Shown one piece after another: positions 42,285 to 57,532 of a stretch of DNA of 64,000 nucleotides. The notes under the pieces were generated by a model. The model did not search any database and was not told the DNA's origin. It was given only the letters and a program-made list of their open reading frames with translations. Numbering within the stretch: the stretch's first letter is position 1; each line of letters begins with the position of its first letter. The position numbers and the translations under genes are program-made. The stretch is from Latrodectus hesperus (Eukaryota; Arthropoda; Arachnida; Araneae; Theridiidae): NCBI GenBank assembly GCA_037975125.1, contig CM075862.1, positions 14,045,125 through 14,109,124 of the forward strand, given 5' to 3'.

Positions 42285-42800
42285 CAAAGGGGGGGGAGGG
42301 TTCAGCGATGTGCTGCGCAATGGAACAGAAATTTTGAAACGTCTCAGTGGAGTAACTTTTATCTCAATCGAGTGGCAACTGTTTCATCGCAGACGATAGA
42401 GAAGATAGCGCGACTGAATTTGCTTGTTTATTTGATTATTATTTTGAAGATGGCCTCAAAAGAGTTGTAAGAGTATGTGGGGGAGTATAACTGGCGCCAG
42501 TTCTGGGAACAAACTGGCGCCAAGCGATCAAATAAACAATGGACCCGTGTGTGTGTGAGTGAGTAGGGGTGATTGGGGGACCAGACCAAGTCGATTTCGG
42601 ACTATTCGTCCTTCCCTCTTTTTGAAACATTTCTACGAGAATTTGGATAACGCCCACGCACTTCAAGAAACATGAATGAGGAATATAAAGTTCAATCAGA
42701 CGTTTCCCTCGTTTGTATCTTGAGTGATGGTATTTTTCCCAAAATAGAAGAAAAAAATAACACCCCCTCTCCCCCTCTAACGATACCATTTCTTTTTATT
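42285..42800. promoter_or_regulatory. G+C-richer island with paired TGGCGCCA palindromes
   Basis: It begins with an eight-G run (42,289-42,296). A 14-bp perfect palindrome AACTGGCGCCAGTT lies at 42,489-42,502 and a second TGGCGCCA at 42,515-42,522, 23 bp apart start to start. GGCGCCA resembles E2F-type sites (known consensus TTTSGCGC). A GT run follows at 42,549-42,562. The 116-codon minus-strand frame has no recognised domain. Regulatory function is inference from motif and composition. Confidence 0.3.
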
Positions 42801-43213
42801 TGGAGCTAAATGGGCTTTCAGCACTTTCCTTAGCCAAGACCGCCGAATGTTGTTTAGTCAAGCTTCTCCTTCCTACATGTCTGTGCATTTCTCAAAAGTT
42901 TCACTTAAGATCTCTGATTGTTGGTGGGTTTCTTTTAGATGAATGTCGAAACAATAATTCAAACTATTTTAGCCTGGATGTGATATATGTCCCGTAAGTT
43001 TTCATCATATTCATTGTAATTAATGCCTACCAAAAGGAATAATTGGGTGATTTCTGCAACTATTAGACAGATACGATAATTCATTTGGTAACACATTTGA
43101 AATTTATATTTTAATATACCTCATTTACGTATTTTAAGTTATTTTTTCCACAAGACGTTCATTTTTTAGCACTTAACATATAGAACTAGATAGTAAAAAT
43201 ATGACATGCGTAT

Positions 43214-43216
<3 letters not shown>

Positions 43217-43292
<76 letters not shown>
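43217..43292. repeat. (TA)n microsatellite, 38 units
   Basis: A pure TA tract ending 45 bp before an S4 SINE. YIYI-type minus-strand frames here are artefacts. Confidence 0.96.
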
Positions 43293-43295
<3 letters not shown>

Positions 43296-43337
43296 CGAGC
43301 ATTAGCAGACAATACGATAAATGAGTAAAAATTAGAT

Positions 43338-43587
43338 GCCTGTGACACAACAGCGCATGCGGACCAAGGACTACAGTGCCAATATCTGTTTTCAAGACCG
43401 ACACCCCGGGGTGCGAAGCATATGTATCAGTTAGGTGGTCAGCCTAAAGTGAAACTCCTAGTATTTGCTTCCCAAACATGCTTTGGTACTCAATTTTAAT
43501 GACCCATTGAAGGCTGAGTCAACCGGCGTGCACGAGGATCGAACTTGAACCCGTGATGTGGGAGAACGAACTGTGATACATGGCTTC
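43338..43587 (-). mobile_element. tRNA-derived SINE, family S4, minus strand
   Basis: A 10-bp duplication AAAATTAGAT flanks it (43,328-43,337; 43,588-43,597). On the minus strand a B-box-like GGGTTCAAGTTCGATCC (two extra bases) lies near the head, followed by the body GACTCAGCCTTCAATGGGTC, GAGTACCAAAGCATG, and the 3' signature GGCACTGTAGTCCTTGGTCC. The same modules are at 46,868-47,092 and in a fragment at 59,699. Confidence 0.78.
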
Positions 43588-43789
43588 AAAATTAGATATC
43601 AGAGCATCTACATTTTTTTGAAAATGATAAGGCACAGTTAGTCAAAAACACTTAACAACGAATTCTGCTCAACTCTCTACTGAACAAGTAATAAAAAATA
43701 AGTAAAAAACAATTAAGAGATTGTCCCACGACTGTGGCGTATTGTACTACCACAAAGAAATAATAGATCCTTTTGGATTTATTTTTCCC

Positions 43790-43990
43790 AGGTAGTGACA
43801 CAAAACGCTACAGAGCGAAAACTCTCATGTTTAATACCAGCCACTGTTGCGTCACGGCAATTTTATGCAACGTTTCTGCTTTTTGCGTGCATGTCTGTCG
43901 GGTTACTTAGGATTTTTGCGGAACACATAAATATGGTCTATTGTCTGTGAAGGGTCTGTTCTGGGCTGTCTACTACATGGTGTCAAAAGT
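43790..43990 (+). repeat. SINE-like repeat, family S5
   Basis: CACTGTTGCGTCACGGC, GCTTTTTGCGTGCATGTCTG and TGTCGGGTTACTTAGGATTT follow the S5 order. The head near GTAGTGACACAAAACGCTAC-AGAGCGAAAA resembles 59,185-59,195 (CACTGTACGGAGCGAAAAA). The copy is old. Confidence 0.45.
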
Positions 43991-44559
43991 AATAACAATA
44001 ATTAAGTTTGAAAATTTGATATGAAATATTGAATTTTAAATTTTAAACTTCAAAAAAAAAATGAAAAATAAGAATTATTATTTAACAAGTAACGCCCTCT
44101 AGTGAATTTTTCATCTTTACTATGGTATATGTTCTCAAAAGTGTTTTTGTGTAATATAATTTTGTAATATAATTTAATAAAAAATTTTGTGTAATTCCAT
44201 GAACATGTATTATAAAAAACTTATTCATACGTTTTTTAGACAACTACGTAAAAAGACATACAATTGACATGATTGGGGAACGTAATACTGACAAAGAACA
44301 GGTTTTTTCCAGCATCCAGAAGGTGTCATAGACGATTTCTTTTGACAGATGTAAGTGCTAGCTTGAAAGGAAAGAAAAACTTTAGTAGGGAAACTTTTCT
44401 CTGTAATTCTAGTTGATGCCCAAAAAAAGCAACAATCTGTTGTTTTGATATCATTTGTCATCAAGAGATTGTTCCCACATGAAATAGCTTTTCAGCACTC
44501 TAACTTGCCCAAAATCGGTTAGGTGGGACTAGCTGTATGGGAGTCTTTATAATTTAACA

Positions 44560-44755
44560 GCATTGACCACGGAGAAGATCTGTGCGATTTGACCCACCAT
44601 CCCATGCGGTATCATTTCACTTGGAGGACATTGCAACCACGACCTATTGAATGTACCCCTCCTCCTTCAGTGAGAACATGACGGATCTTAGGATAGGTCG
44701 AGAATCGTACTATCTACCCTCCGATAATGGGAACCGATTATGCCAAATTGAAACA
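44560..44755 (-). mobile_element. tRNA-derived SINE, family S3, reversed copy
   Basis: Minus-strand order: ATTATCGGAGGGTAGATAGT, ATTCTCGACC, AAGATCCGTCATGTTCTCAC, GGTCGTGGTTGCAATGTCCT, CCAAGTGAAATGATACCGCA. Both ends are eroded, with no duplication seen. Confidence 0.65.
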
Positions 44756-46867
44756 CATCGGTTTCAACGGAGAATTATGTTGGATGTTTTACAAGGAGCA
44801 GCAATTCCATAAGAGATCCGGAGATTTTACAGAAAATGAAGCGCCAAAGCTGCCATACAATTGCAAGCAGCCTTTCTAGATGAGTTTCGGAAAAACGTTG
44901 CCTATTTGCTCATGACTCAACTGTTAATCTAGAACATCAAGGATAAAATCTAAACAGAATTTAAATTAATATAATTTGTAATTATAACCCCTATTATACG
45001 ACAATTTAAACAGTCCTCTATCTAATCTAGATGAAGCAAATACGTTCATCGTTGAATTCCTTTCAATTTTAAAATTTGATCACCATGATGCAATCGATAC
45101 CTGAGCTGGTACCTTCCTAATTCCATTAAAATACTAAATGATATGAAAGTTCTACAAACACCATCAACAACCAACAAGATTTTGGTCCCGTAATTTTCAA
45201 ACTGCTTAGAATCTAACAGAGTGAATATTTTTGATAATGTCGTACTGTCCTTCATCAACTGTTGTTTTGTAATTGATTGATTAATTAAATCAATGACCCA
45301 ATTGTTGAATGACTACGAATCATTACATAATCGACTGATGTAAATATACAGTTGAAAATATTTTTGCAACAAAAAAAGATGATTTAGCAATACCGGAACG
45401 TTCATATTAACCATTGTCTTGTGATTGATCGATTGATAGTATCAATGATTACTGGTCGAAGAAATACAAACATAAATTATAGGTAATCGACAATATGCTG
45501 GTGAAGATTTTTTTTTTCAAAAGATTACAGAGAATAAGGCAACTTTGATAAAATCGAATCGTCAATACCAGATTGCATAAATACCAAATATTGGTCGATT
45601 AGTAATAGTACATTTATCATAATATTTTTGCCACAAATCAAAGGAATAATTCCAATCCAATCCACAAAAGAAAAAACAAATTCGGTTAAAGCATAAAGAG
45701 GAGCTTCCAGAAAATTAAAAGCAGAAACAAAAATAATCATCGATTTTTATTTTTTTTAAGAAATGATATTTGCAGTGGCAATTAATTTAATAAACTGTAA
45801 CGAATATAACAATCCCCTCAAGGACGCGACATGTTCCATTATTTTCAAAAATTCATTTTATATGAAAAAAATTAGAAAATTACTGCATTTTCTAAATTAA
45901 TTAATTGATTCAATTATACTAAATGAAACTAATTAGAATGCCATTCAAATTAAGTCGGAAAAAGTAATTTTAACGTCTGCACCAGTAAAGATAATGACTA
46001 CATTTTGAAAGAAAAAAGAATAAAAAATATAAAAGCACTACACAAACACAATTAAATCAATACTGAAACGAAAACTTTAATGTAGGATTTTGCTAGTGGA
46101 ATTTTTTTTTTTTTAAAAAAAAAATACTTCAATACTTTAAAAAACAAGAAATCCATAAATATTTTTCTTTTTAAAAACTTCTAACATTCTCTTAAAGGTT
46201 TCTTAATTAAATTAATTTTAACTTCTTAAAAATTTAAAAAAATATTTTTTTCCTCGCATACTTCTATATTCTGTCATTTTCTTTAACTTAAAACTTCATA
46301 CATTCAAGTCTTACAGAAGAAAAATGGAAATAAATAAATGTAAAAAGAAATCGGAAGTGCAAATACAAATGTATTTCATGAATTTTTCTTTGGTAAAGTA
46401 TTCTTAAAGTATTGCGCAAGAAAACATGCCAAGGTATGTAGGTATCATCAAACATAAGGAAAACAATTAGAATCTGCGGAAGTACAAAGAAATGCTATTA
46501 ATTCATCTTATTTTAATCGAAATACACGTGGGAGAGACAATACAAGTTTCTAAAGCATACACATAACATTCTAAATGAAATATGCACTATTTATTGATGA
46601 AAGCAAACTAACTACAGCCTTTACATGCAGGGTGTAAGGGCTCAAAGGACAAATACTTGAATTTATAAAAATTCACTTTTGCGGAGTATGTGAGCCACGG
46701 AAGATATTTTTCCATTGTCTGAATGCACAATCTGAAAAGGTCCTACAATGTGGTATGCACAGTATCCTGCAACAACTTTCATCTGTTATCTATGCGCTAT
46801 ATAATGGTCAATGTGCGAAAAAGATATGTAAACATTCAAATGGTATTACATGGGACAACGAGCCACT
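44756..46867. other. A+T-rich stretch without genes
   Basis: Minus frames of 70-71 codons at 45,046-45,258 and 45,525-45,740 have no recognised domain. Similar words (AATTGATTGATTAA, TCGATTGATAGTATCAATGA) near 45,265 and 45,430 suggest a small diverged local duplication. Confidence 0.4.
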
Positions 46868-47092
46868 GGCATGACAGCCCAAGTGGGCCATGTCCGTTTT
46901 TCTGACGGGGGTACAAAGCATACTTCGGTGTTAAAAAATCATCCTAACGTGAGACCCCCAGTGCTTAGTTCCCTGGGATGCTTGGTACTCAATTTATCGA
47001 CCCACTGAAGGGATGAAAGGCTGAGTCGACCTTGCCCAGCCCACGCATCTGTGCTTAGAGAATGCGTAGCGCTACCATTAAACCACCGGGTT
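46868..47092 (-). mobile_element. tRNA-derived SINE, family S4, copy with intact A box
   Basis: On the minus strand the head reads CCGGTGGTTTAATGGTAGCG, matching an A box of the tRNA-Gly/Glu type, followed by GCGTGGGCTGGGCAAGGTCG where the B box is eroded. The body continues with GACTCAGCCTTTCATCCC, TGAGTACCAAGCATCCC and GGCCCACTTGGGCTGTCATG. CACTGG occurs at both sides, too short to prove a duplication. Confidence 0.7.
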
Positions 47093-47454
47093 TCACTGGA
47101 GTATTCAGTCTAAATGTAAGAATTCTATTAGTGAAGAAATATTCCTAAATTTTTGCTGTAGTAAAAAGGTGATAAAAATGCCTTACATCATATGTTAAAT
47201 TTCTGAAATGATCAAAAAATTTTACCTTAAGCAATGTGGCTTTTCAAACACATTATCAAAAGAAATATAAATAGGTTAATCTATTACATAATAATCTCAG
47301 GGGATTTTTTTCCGCTTCACTTGGAAATATAAGGTTTAAATGAATCGGGAAAAGTATAATTTAAATGAGCATCCATAAGGCACTGGACTGCATGTTTTCT
47401 GAAGACCCGGAAATACATAAAAGGCTTTAAGTCGTTAATGCACCTTCAATAATC

Positions 47455-47650
47455 ATTGATTTAACGACACATTACCTCCTCTGTGTCGTGGAGGGTGGTC
47501 GAGCGCTCCCCTCCACAAAGGAACACAAGAGGGAGCAATCGATTGTCTGCGATAGCGCCTGAGATCTTGACCTCGGGTCCCCCCGCCCACGCTGACTCAA
47601 GGTCACGTTCTGGTCGGGGGGGGACATGACGTTTCAGTCTACACCCACGA
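47455..47650. promoter_or_regulatory. G+C-rich island with nuclear-receptor-like half-sites
   Basis: This is one of the most G+C-rich patches in the window. It holds TCAAGGTCA at 47,597-47,605, which equals the extended half-site bound by FTZ-F1/ERR-type receptors (known consensus YCAAGGYCR), plus an inverted TTGACCTCGGG about 25-30 bp left, and an eight-G run at 47,616-47,623. No open frame. Binding is inference; a nine-base match can arise by chance. Confidence 0.28.
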
Positions 47651-48104
47651 TCTCAACAAACATTTCAATCATTTAACGCACAACTGTCTTCCAGTCTCCT
47701 GGAAGCAAATATTCACTCATTTCATAAATGATGTCCTACTGAATTTCTTACTCTGCTCAAACATTCTTCTTTCAATATAAAGAATTCACTTTCTATTCAG
47801 AGAAATTGCATCAAAAAATTCTTCATTTCTTCGAATAATGGTCAACTTAGTTCCTTTTAAGCGGCACGAAATTTTTTATTTACTAAAACACTTCTTATAG
47901 TACAAAAAATTGTCCCCCCTTTTTTTTCTCTAGAAAATCACATCAGATCAGATAAATATATTTGCAAACTTTTAGATATTATTGCGAATCGTCGAAATTT
48001 ACTATATATACCTACCTTTACTGAAAAATTCAAGAGGGAAAATTCACTTTTTGTTTAGAATCAGATCGCATAAAATGCTTATCACATTTAAAAATATACA
48101 TGTA

Positions 48105-48401
48105 AATAATCCCAGTCTCATTGTGAATGACACTTTTGATACATTTATATAATCCCAGTCTCACTGTGATAGACACTTTTGATACATTCATGTAATCACA
48201 ATCTCACAATTATAGATACTTTTGATACATTTTTTTATATAATCCCAGTATCATTGTGATAGACACTTTTGATACATTCATATAATCCCAATCTCACAAA
48301 AATAGATACTTTTGATACATTTATATAATCCCAGTCTCATTGTGATAGACACTTTTGATACATTTATATAATCCCAGTCTCATTGTGATAGACACTAATG
48401 A

Positions 48402-48489
<88 letters not shown>

Positions 48490-48570
48490 ATATATATCAT
48501 CCCAATGTCATTCCGGTTCATTTATATAAATCCAATATCATTGTGATAGACATTTTTGATAGATTTAATT
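48105..48570. repeat. 43-bp tandem array split by a (TA)n tract
   Basis: ATAATCCCAGTCTCATTGTG then ATAGACACTTTTGATACATT repeats every ~43 bp from 48,105. About seven units precede and about two follow a (TA)n tract (48,405-48,497, one TTA slip). The TATATAATCC part of the unit offers a natural seed from which the microsatellite could have expanded inside one unit. Confidence 0.85.
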
Positions 48571-52766
<4,196 letters not shown>

Positions 52767-52965
52767 GCGTCGTTCTCCGATCTCCGGAATTGATTTATTG
52801 ACTTCCGCGAGCGCGCGATTAACTCTCGCGTGCGCTTTGTTTTTCGCAGCGCCAGGAATCGCAGGAGAAACACAAGCACACACCTTTCTTCGATTCGGAA
52901 TTCGTTAATTAAAACTAAGGAGTTGCCATTCCGTAGTTCGGAATTCTCTTCGAAAATATAATCTC
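52767..52965. promoter_or_regulatory. CpG-rich island
   Basis: CGAGCGCGCGATTAACTCTC and GCGTGCGCTTTG put many CpGs into a short interval of an A+T-rich, otherwise CpG-poor window. ATTAACT and AATTCGTTAATTAAAA give homeobox-type cores at both ends. Candidate promoter or enhancer only; no gene can be attached to it within the window. Confidence 0.3.
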
Positions 52966-53545
52966 TTTGTCTTCTGAGTCGATACGAAACGAAATGAATG
53001 TCATATGCGATAGTGTTTCAGCGAACATTTCTTTCACTAATTGGAAGATTTAATGTCTTGGATGTTTTGTATTTTCTTCTTTTAGTTCGGAAATTTTAAT
53101 CAATGACTATATAAAAAAACAAGTAAATGATTTTAAGAAAATTGTTATAAATGCATCGTTTTTGCATAAATTCTATAGATATATACCATACTTAATTAGC
53201 ATAAAAATATGTGAAGGAACAGTAAAATAAATTGTTGACAGAATAGCTACAATTTTGAAAGATTTTTTCTTCTTTCTTACAAAATTTTACTTTTTGTAAT
53301 TTTATTTATTCCATATCTAAGTTGTATTATTCAAGTTTAAGTATTCGAGCTAGCAGAAAAATCTTAAAAGGAATGTTAAAATGTTTTTCGAAATGAAGTG
53401 AAGTATTTATTTTATGATAATTACATCTCATATGATTGAAACCTGGTGACATTTTCCTCTCCTCTATGCACTATAAGCAAATTATTTTCAGATGTATTTT
53501 TATAAGTTTTTACAATATTATTAATCAGTTTAAAATTGTATTCAT

Positions 53546-53820
53546 AGCCGCCCAACTTCTCTAGTGTTCAGCGTGCCTGACTGCGGATATGGAGGTCCTG
53601 GGTTCGAATCCCGGTTCTGGCATGGATGTACTTTCTATCTATCCTGTTTTTGTCCTTTCCTTGTATGAATGGGTTGTGAATGGTTGCCTACCCCATAAAC
53701 GGGTACTATGGCATGTGTGTACTGAGGAAGTCGGACTCCACACCAAAATAGGGTTCAGTTGGAAAAGTGGAGCATCGCATCCCATAATGCCAGCCTACCT
53801 GACACACGTCAACAACAAAT
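53546..53820 (+). mobile_element. tRNA-derived SINE, family S2
   Basis: The head is GCCGCCCAACTTCTCTAGTG with A-box-like TCTAGTGTTCAGCGTG and a perfect B-box GGTTCGAATCC (53,601-53,611), then CGGTTCTGGCATGGATGT. The body is unique in the window except for a diverged relative at 38,451. The 3' end is CAACAACAAATTTATTCATT. A possible short TATTCAT duplication is present at both sides. An 83-codon frame running through it is not a gene. Confidence 0.75.
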
Positions 53821-54123
53821 TTATTCATTCGTTCATCTGATCGAATTTGTAGAAGAAGCTGTTATCTCATAAAACAGTTTATTTAGCCAAATTCAATATT
53901 TTATTCCAATCGCTTTTGAACAAGAGCCAATGGATGTTTGTCATCTGGCTTCTGCATACTCATTTGTCGGGTGGGAGCTTCGAAGTTTTCTAGGTTTCCT
54001 AGTTTGCGACAGATGAATACAGCCCATTATCAATGTAAAGTCATCCCGAAGGCCATCACGTGATCTATATTAAATTGTCTCACCCAAACTTCAGTCCGTC
54101 AGGTTGTCACTACGTAGTGTCAA

Positions 54124-54421
54124 GGCCACGGTGGCGTGGTTAGTGAGGACGACGCTCCCATTATAGGAAGGTAGTGAGTTCGAATCCCTATTCAACCGAA
54201 GGTCCGTCGTGTTCAAAGGCAACTGGAGCACGTTAAGCAGTTCGGTTGCAAAGTTTTGTAAGTGAAACAACATCTCTAGGGAAGACATGCTAAGGATTGA
54301 GGGTTCTTCTACTTGGTTCCAGCTTCTAAATGACGAAGACTCCCACCCATCTGCTTCTTAACTGGTAGAGCCCAACTCTGGTCTGGCTACATTGAAATAT
54401 AATGGTACAACAACAACGTTT
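54124..54421 (+). mobile_element. tRNA-derived SINE, family S3, best-preserved copy
   Basis: A 9-bp duplication TAGTGTCAA bounds it (54,115-54,123; 54,422-54,430). Head GGCCACGGTGGCGTGGTTAG gives the A box; AGTTCGAATCCC gives the B box. The body has CCGAAGGTCCGTCGTGTTCA, AGTGAAACAACATCTCTAGG, CAGCTTCTAAATGACGAAGA and GGTAGAGCCCAACTCTGG, and the tail is (CAA)n. This copy defines family S3 in the window. A 65-codon minus-strand frame is its antisense. Confidence 0.88.
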
Positions 54422-55018
54422 TAGTGTCAAAGTTAACTATTTGGTATTAAATTTTCCATATCAACCACATCACTTGATCATGCTTTAAATAACAAAATAT
54501 TCCCTCGGAGCTTTTTCTTGCGACTAAACAGTAAGAGTTACATTGTTGTCAATCCATAGATTTTTCTGTTGGTGGAGTGCAGACGCAGTCCTGGCTTGGT
54601 GACTTTTCTCTGAGATGTTGGGAAATTTTCATGAGGAAAGTGGCAGCTGTGATGGTATTCTCATTACATGCTCATTAGTCCAAAATGGTAGTTTATCTTC
54701 TAGTTAGGCTTACTGTGTATCACATACTACCACCTGCTTTCATTGATGAAAACAGTAAATACATAGACATGTACATACATAAGTATACATAACATGTACA
54801 TAAATAAAATACATAAATGTGAATATTAAATACGAATTTATTTCAATAAAATGTTATCGAAGCATTATTTGCGAAATTAAGATTAGGACTTTTAAGGGCA
54901 ATATGAAATGATTTCGATTAGGAACTTAAATATTTATATATATTATGAAATGAAAAATTCCTACCAAGTTCACTTAATGTTTATAAGAGGTATAGATGGT
55001 ATGTTTTAGGTATACAAA

Positions 55019-55078
55019 GCGTTTTTTTTTATTTTTTATTTTTTATTTAATTTTTTATTTATTTTTATTTTTTTATGT
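55019..55078. repeat. T-rich low-complexity tract (TTTTTTA)n
   Basis: Ten T followed by irregular ATTTTTT units. This may be the tail of a retroposed sequence on the minus strand, but no body was recognised. Confidence 0.8.
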
Positions 55079-57032
55079 AAAGTTATATTAAGACATTTCT
55101 TTGTGATGATGTTGGTCTGCTCTGGTTTTTATTTCCGACTCTTTCTTATTATTCCCGACTCTTTCTCGGCTTCTTTTTCTTATTAAATAAATATGCTAGC
55201 TCGCTATTATTTTATATCTGTTCATTTTAATTATAGTTTAACCTTATTAAAAATTATAAATATGCTAGTTCATTGCTCTAATATAACTGTTCCATTCAGC
55301 TGTTTTAATCGTAATAAATGAATGATAAATATACTGGTTTACTATCACCTTAAGCTTGCTCTTTTTAGTTCGTTTAACCTTTCAAACGAATGACAAATGT
55401 GCTAATTCATTATCATAACTTAATCACATTATTCATTTTATAGAAATAGAATATAGAAGATACATTGAATTTCTTCAATTAAAGGCCCGAGCCTACTGGC
55501 TATTTAACAATCAGGTCTTGCTTGATTAAGAAATAGGCTGAAATGGCTGCCCCATCCAATTAAATTACAAAAGATTACGTAGTTTTAGTCTTTGAAATGA
55601 AAACTAATGAATCCTACTTAACTAAAATAATAATTCTTTAACGATATATTGATTTTCTTAGCTTCTAATTTCGCGGTATTTGTTCTGCCATTAAAATGTA
55701 TTTATTTCTTCCTTCTAGGTAAGAGTCATATTCTGTTACATAAAGAATTCCTTCTTCCTTAAAGTAAGTCCTTTGATGATAATTTTGTTAAGATAAAATG
55801 GCCAAATTAGTTTTCTGCTCGTATATAAGATAAACTTATAAATGTAATAATATATTTAATTTTTATAAGTTATGATTTTTCTACTGTATAGTAAATTATT
55901 TTTATTTTCTCATTTATGTGCTTTTTTTTTGGCATTCTTTGGTGGTATACAACATACTTTTTAATTGTAAAATCTTTTTTGAATTTAAAATGATAATATG
56001 TATATTTTTTTATTCAATCTATAAGTTTTTAATTTATTAGAGTTTAGTGAGATACTTGTCTCATGTCTAATTTGACTTGTTTCATCTTTAGAAAATATGC
56101 CATAAACTCAAATTATATAATAATCATGTAAAATTCATAAACATATTTTAGGATATACATTTTTTAGTGGGAGCTTGAGAGTTTTCAAATTCTCCCCGAA
56201 GGTGATGACCAAATGTCTTACAAAGGCTGTCCAGTGCGCAGTGTTAAATCCATATCGAAAATATACATTATAAATTTTTCTTTTCCAAGTCTAAGCGTTT
56301 GTAGAATAGAACAATTTACATATAAACATCAATTTATTTGATTAAATAAGTAACCAATTACTATTAATTAATCAGTCGTCTATATTAACCACTAAATAAG
56401 AAAAAATAATCAAAAATTTAAAATAAAAGTTATAAAAAATTTTAAATTTCAAAAATATAACTTATTTATAAAAAAATTATAATAATTAATATTAAAAATA
56501 ATGAAAAAAAAATAATAATTAAATATTAAAATATTTATAAAAAATCTTAAATTAATGGGATCTATGGAAAAATAACCAAATCTTAATATTTTTGTTAGAA
56601 ATAGGATGTTTTTCCGTCAAAATGAAGTGAACCATTTTGGCTTATGCCAAATTTCCCCTCAAAATAAACGCGAATATTCTGTAATTAAATGGACAACCTT
56701 TGATAGCAATCCTCTTTTCAGAGGAAGAAACCGGGAACCAAATCTATGCTCACCTTCAACACAAACCTTTGGCAAGGTGAGGAAAAGGTATAGAACCAAA
56801 GTAAATATAAATGACAGGGAAGTCTCAAAAATTAATAATTAGCCCGTTTATTCCAATTTTTGATACAATCCTATCAGAATAATCGTATAATTATGCTGAT
56901 TAATTAATTTTAAATTATAAAAAGAGTAATTGCACTTTGCAATATTTACAAAATGAACGTCAAACATCATAATTAATATACACACTTACTTTTTTCCCCT
57001 AAGAAGATTATTTGTAATTAATCTTGTAAAAA

Positions 57033-57035
<3 letters not shown>
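55079..57035. other. A+T-rich stretch without genes
   Basis: The 78-codon plus frame at 56,606-56,842 has no recognised domain. Around 55,190-55,440 words of the type AAATATGCTAGYTCATT recur three times about 65-115 bp apart, a decayed local repeat. Confidence 0.4.

Positions 57036-57091
<56 letters not shown>
57036..57091. repeat. (TA)n microsatellite, 28 units
   Basis: A pure tract 57 bp left of the mariner-type element. Confidence 0.95.
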
Positions 57092-57094
<3 letters not shown>

Positions 57095-57148
57095 CCGCCT
57101 ACATAAGATTTAATGTAAGGTTTTAATAAAATGGATTACATTAAAATA

Positions 57149-57424
57149 CAGGGTGATTATAAAAAAACTTTGCCAACATCTGCACTTCTAGCGTCCATTC
57201 TATTTAACCGATCAAGATGATACTTCAAATATAGTTCTTTTGAGATATGCGCTCGAGATTCTGTGAATGGCAACACAGTGGCCCTCGCGGTTACAGTTAT
57301 AGTGACAGAAACTCGAAATTTTCAAATAGCAACGCCTACTTTTTACCATCGCAAAATGTTCAGCACATGCGAAAACCCTAAATAGCGTTGAAACGGTACC
57401 GATCTGTCCGAAAACCGACGTGTT
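57149..57424. repeat. Left terminal inverted repeat of the mariner-type element
   Basis: 276 bp, pairing with 58,804-59,082. It carries CTCGCGGTTACAGTTATAGT and CATCGCAAAATGTTCAGCAC, both found inverted in the other arm, which probably include transposase binding sites. Confidence 0.95.
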
Positions 57425-57522
57425 ATACACATACAAACAGTTCTTCAAGGCGCACGGAGGAATAATGCATACGACAGAGACAAGACACTGCTCAATGATG
57501 AGAACACATAGAGAAAAAAATC

Positions 57523-57528
57523 TTTATT
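57523..57528 (-). terminator. Poly(A) signal of the transposase gene
   Basis: AATAAA on the minus strand begins only four bases after the TGA stop (57,533-57,535), giving a very compact 3' end before the left inverted repeat. Confidence 0.55.
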
Positions 57529-57532
57529 AATT

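Noticed and set aside
42439..42789. 116-codon minus frame in the G+C-richer island
   Set aside because: No domain recognised; higher G+C lengthens random frames, and part of it translates a GT repeat.
48105..48570. CRISPR-like array (43-bp units)
   Set aside because: Units are head-to-tail without unique spacers, and the genome is eukaryotic in character; it is a minisatellite.
53546..53625. Functional tRNA gene at the S2 SINE head
   Set aside because: Only the boxes are tRNA-like; a long SINE body follows and stem pairing is not complete by eye.
57212..57448. 78-codon minus frame, with a matching 103-codon plus frame at 58,708-59,019
   Set aside because: They encode near-identical peptides only because they lie in the two inverted-repeat arms of the mariner-type element.
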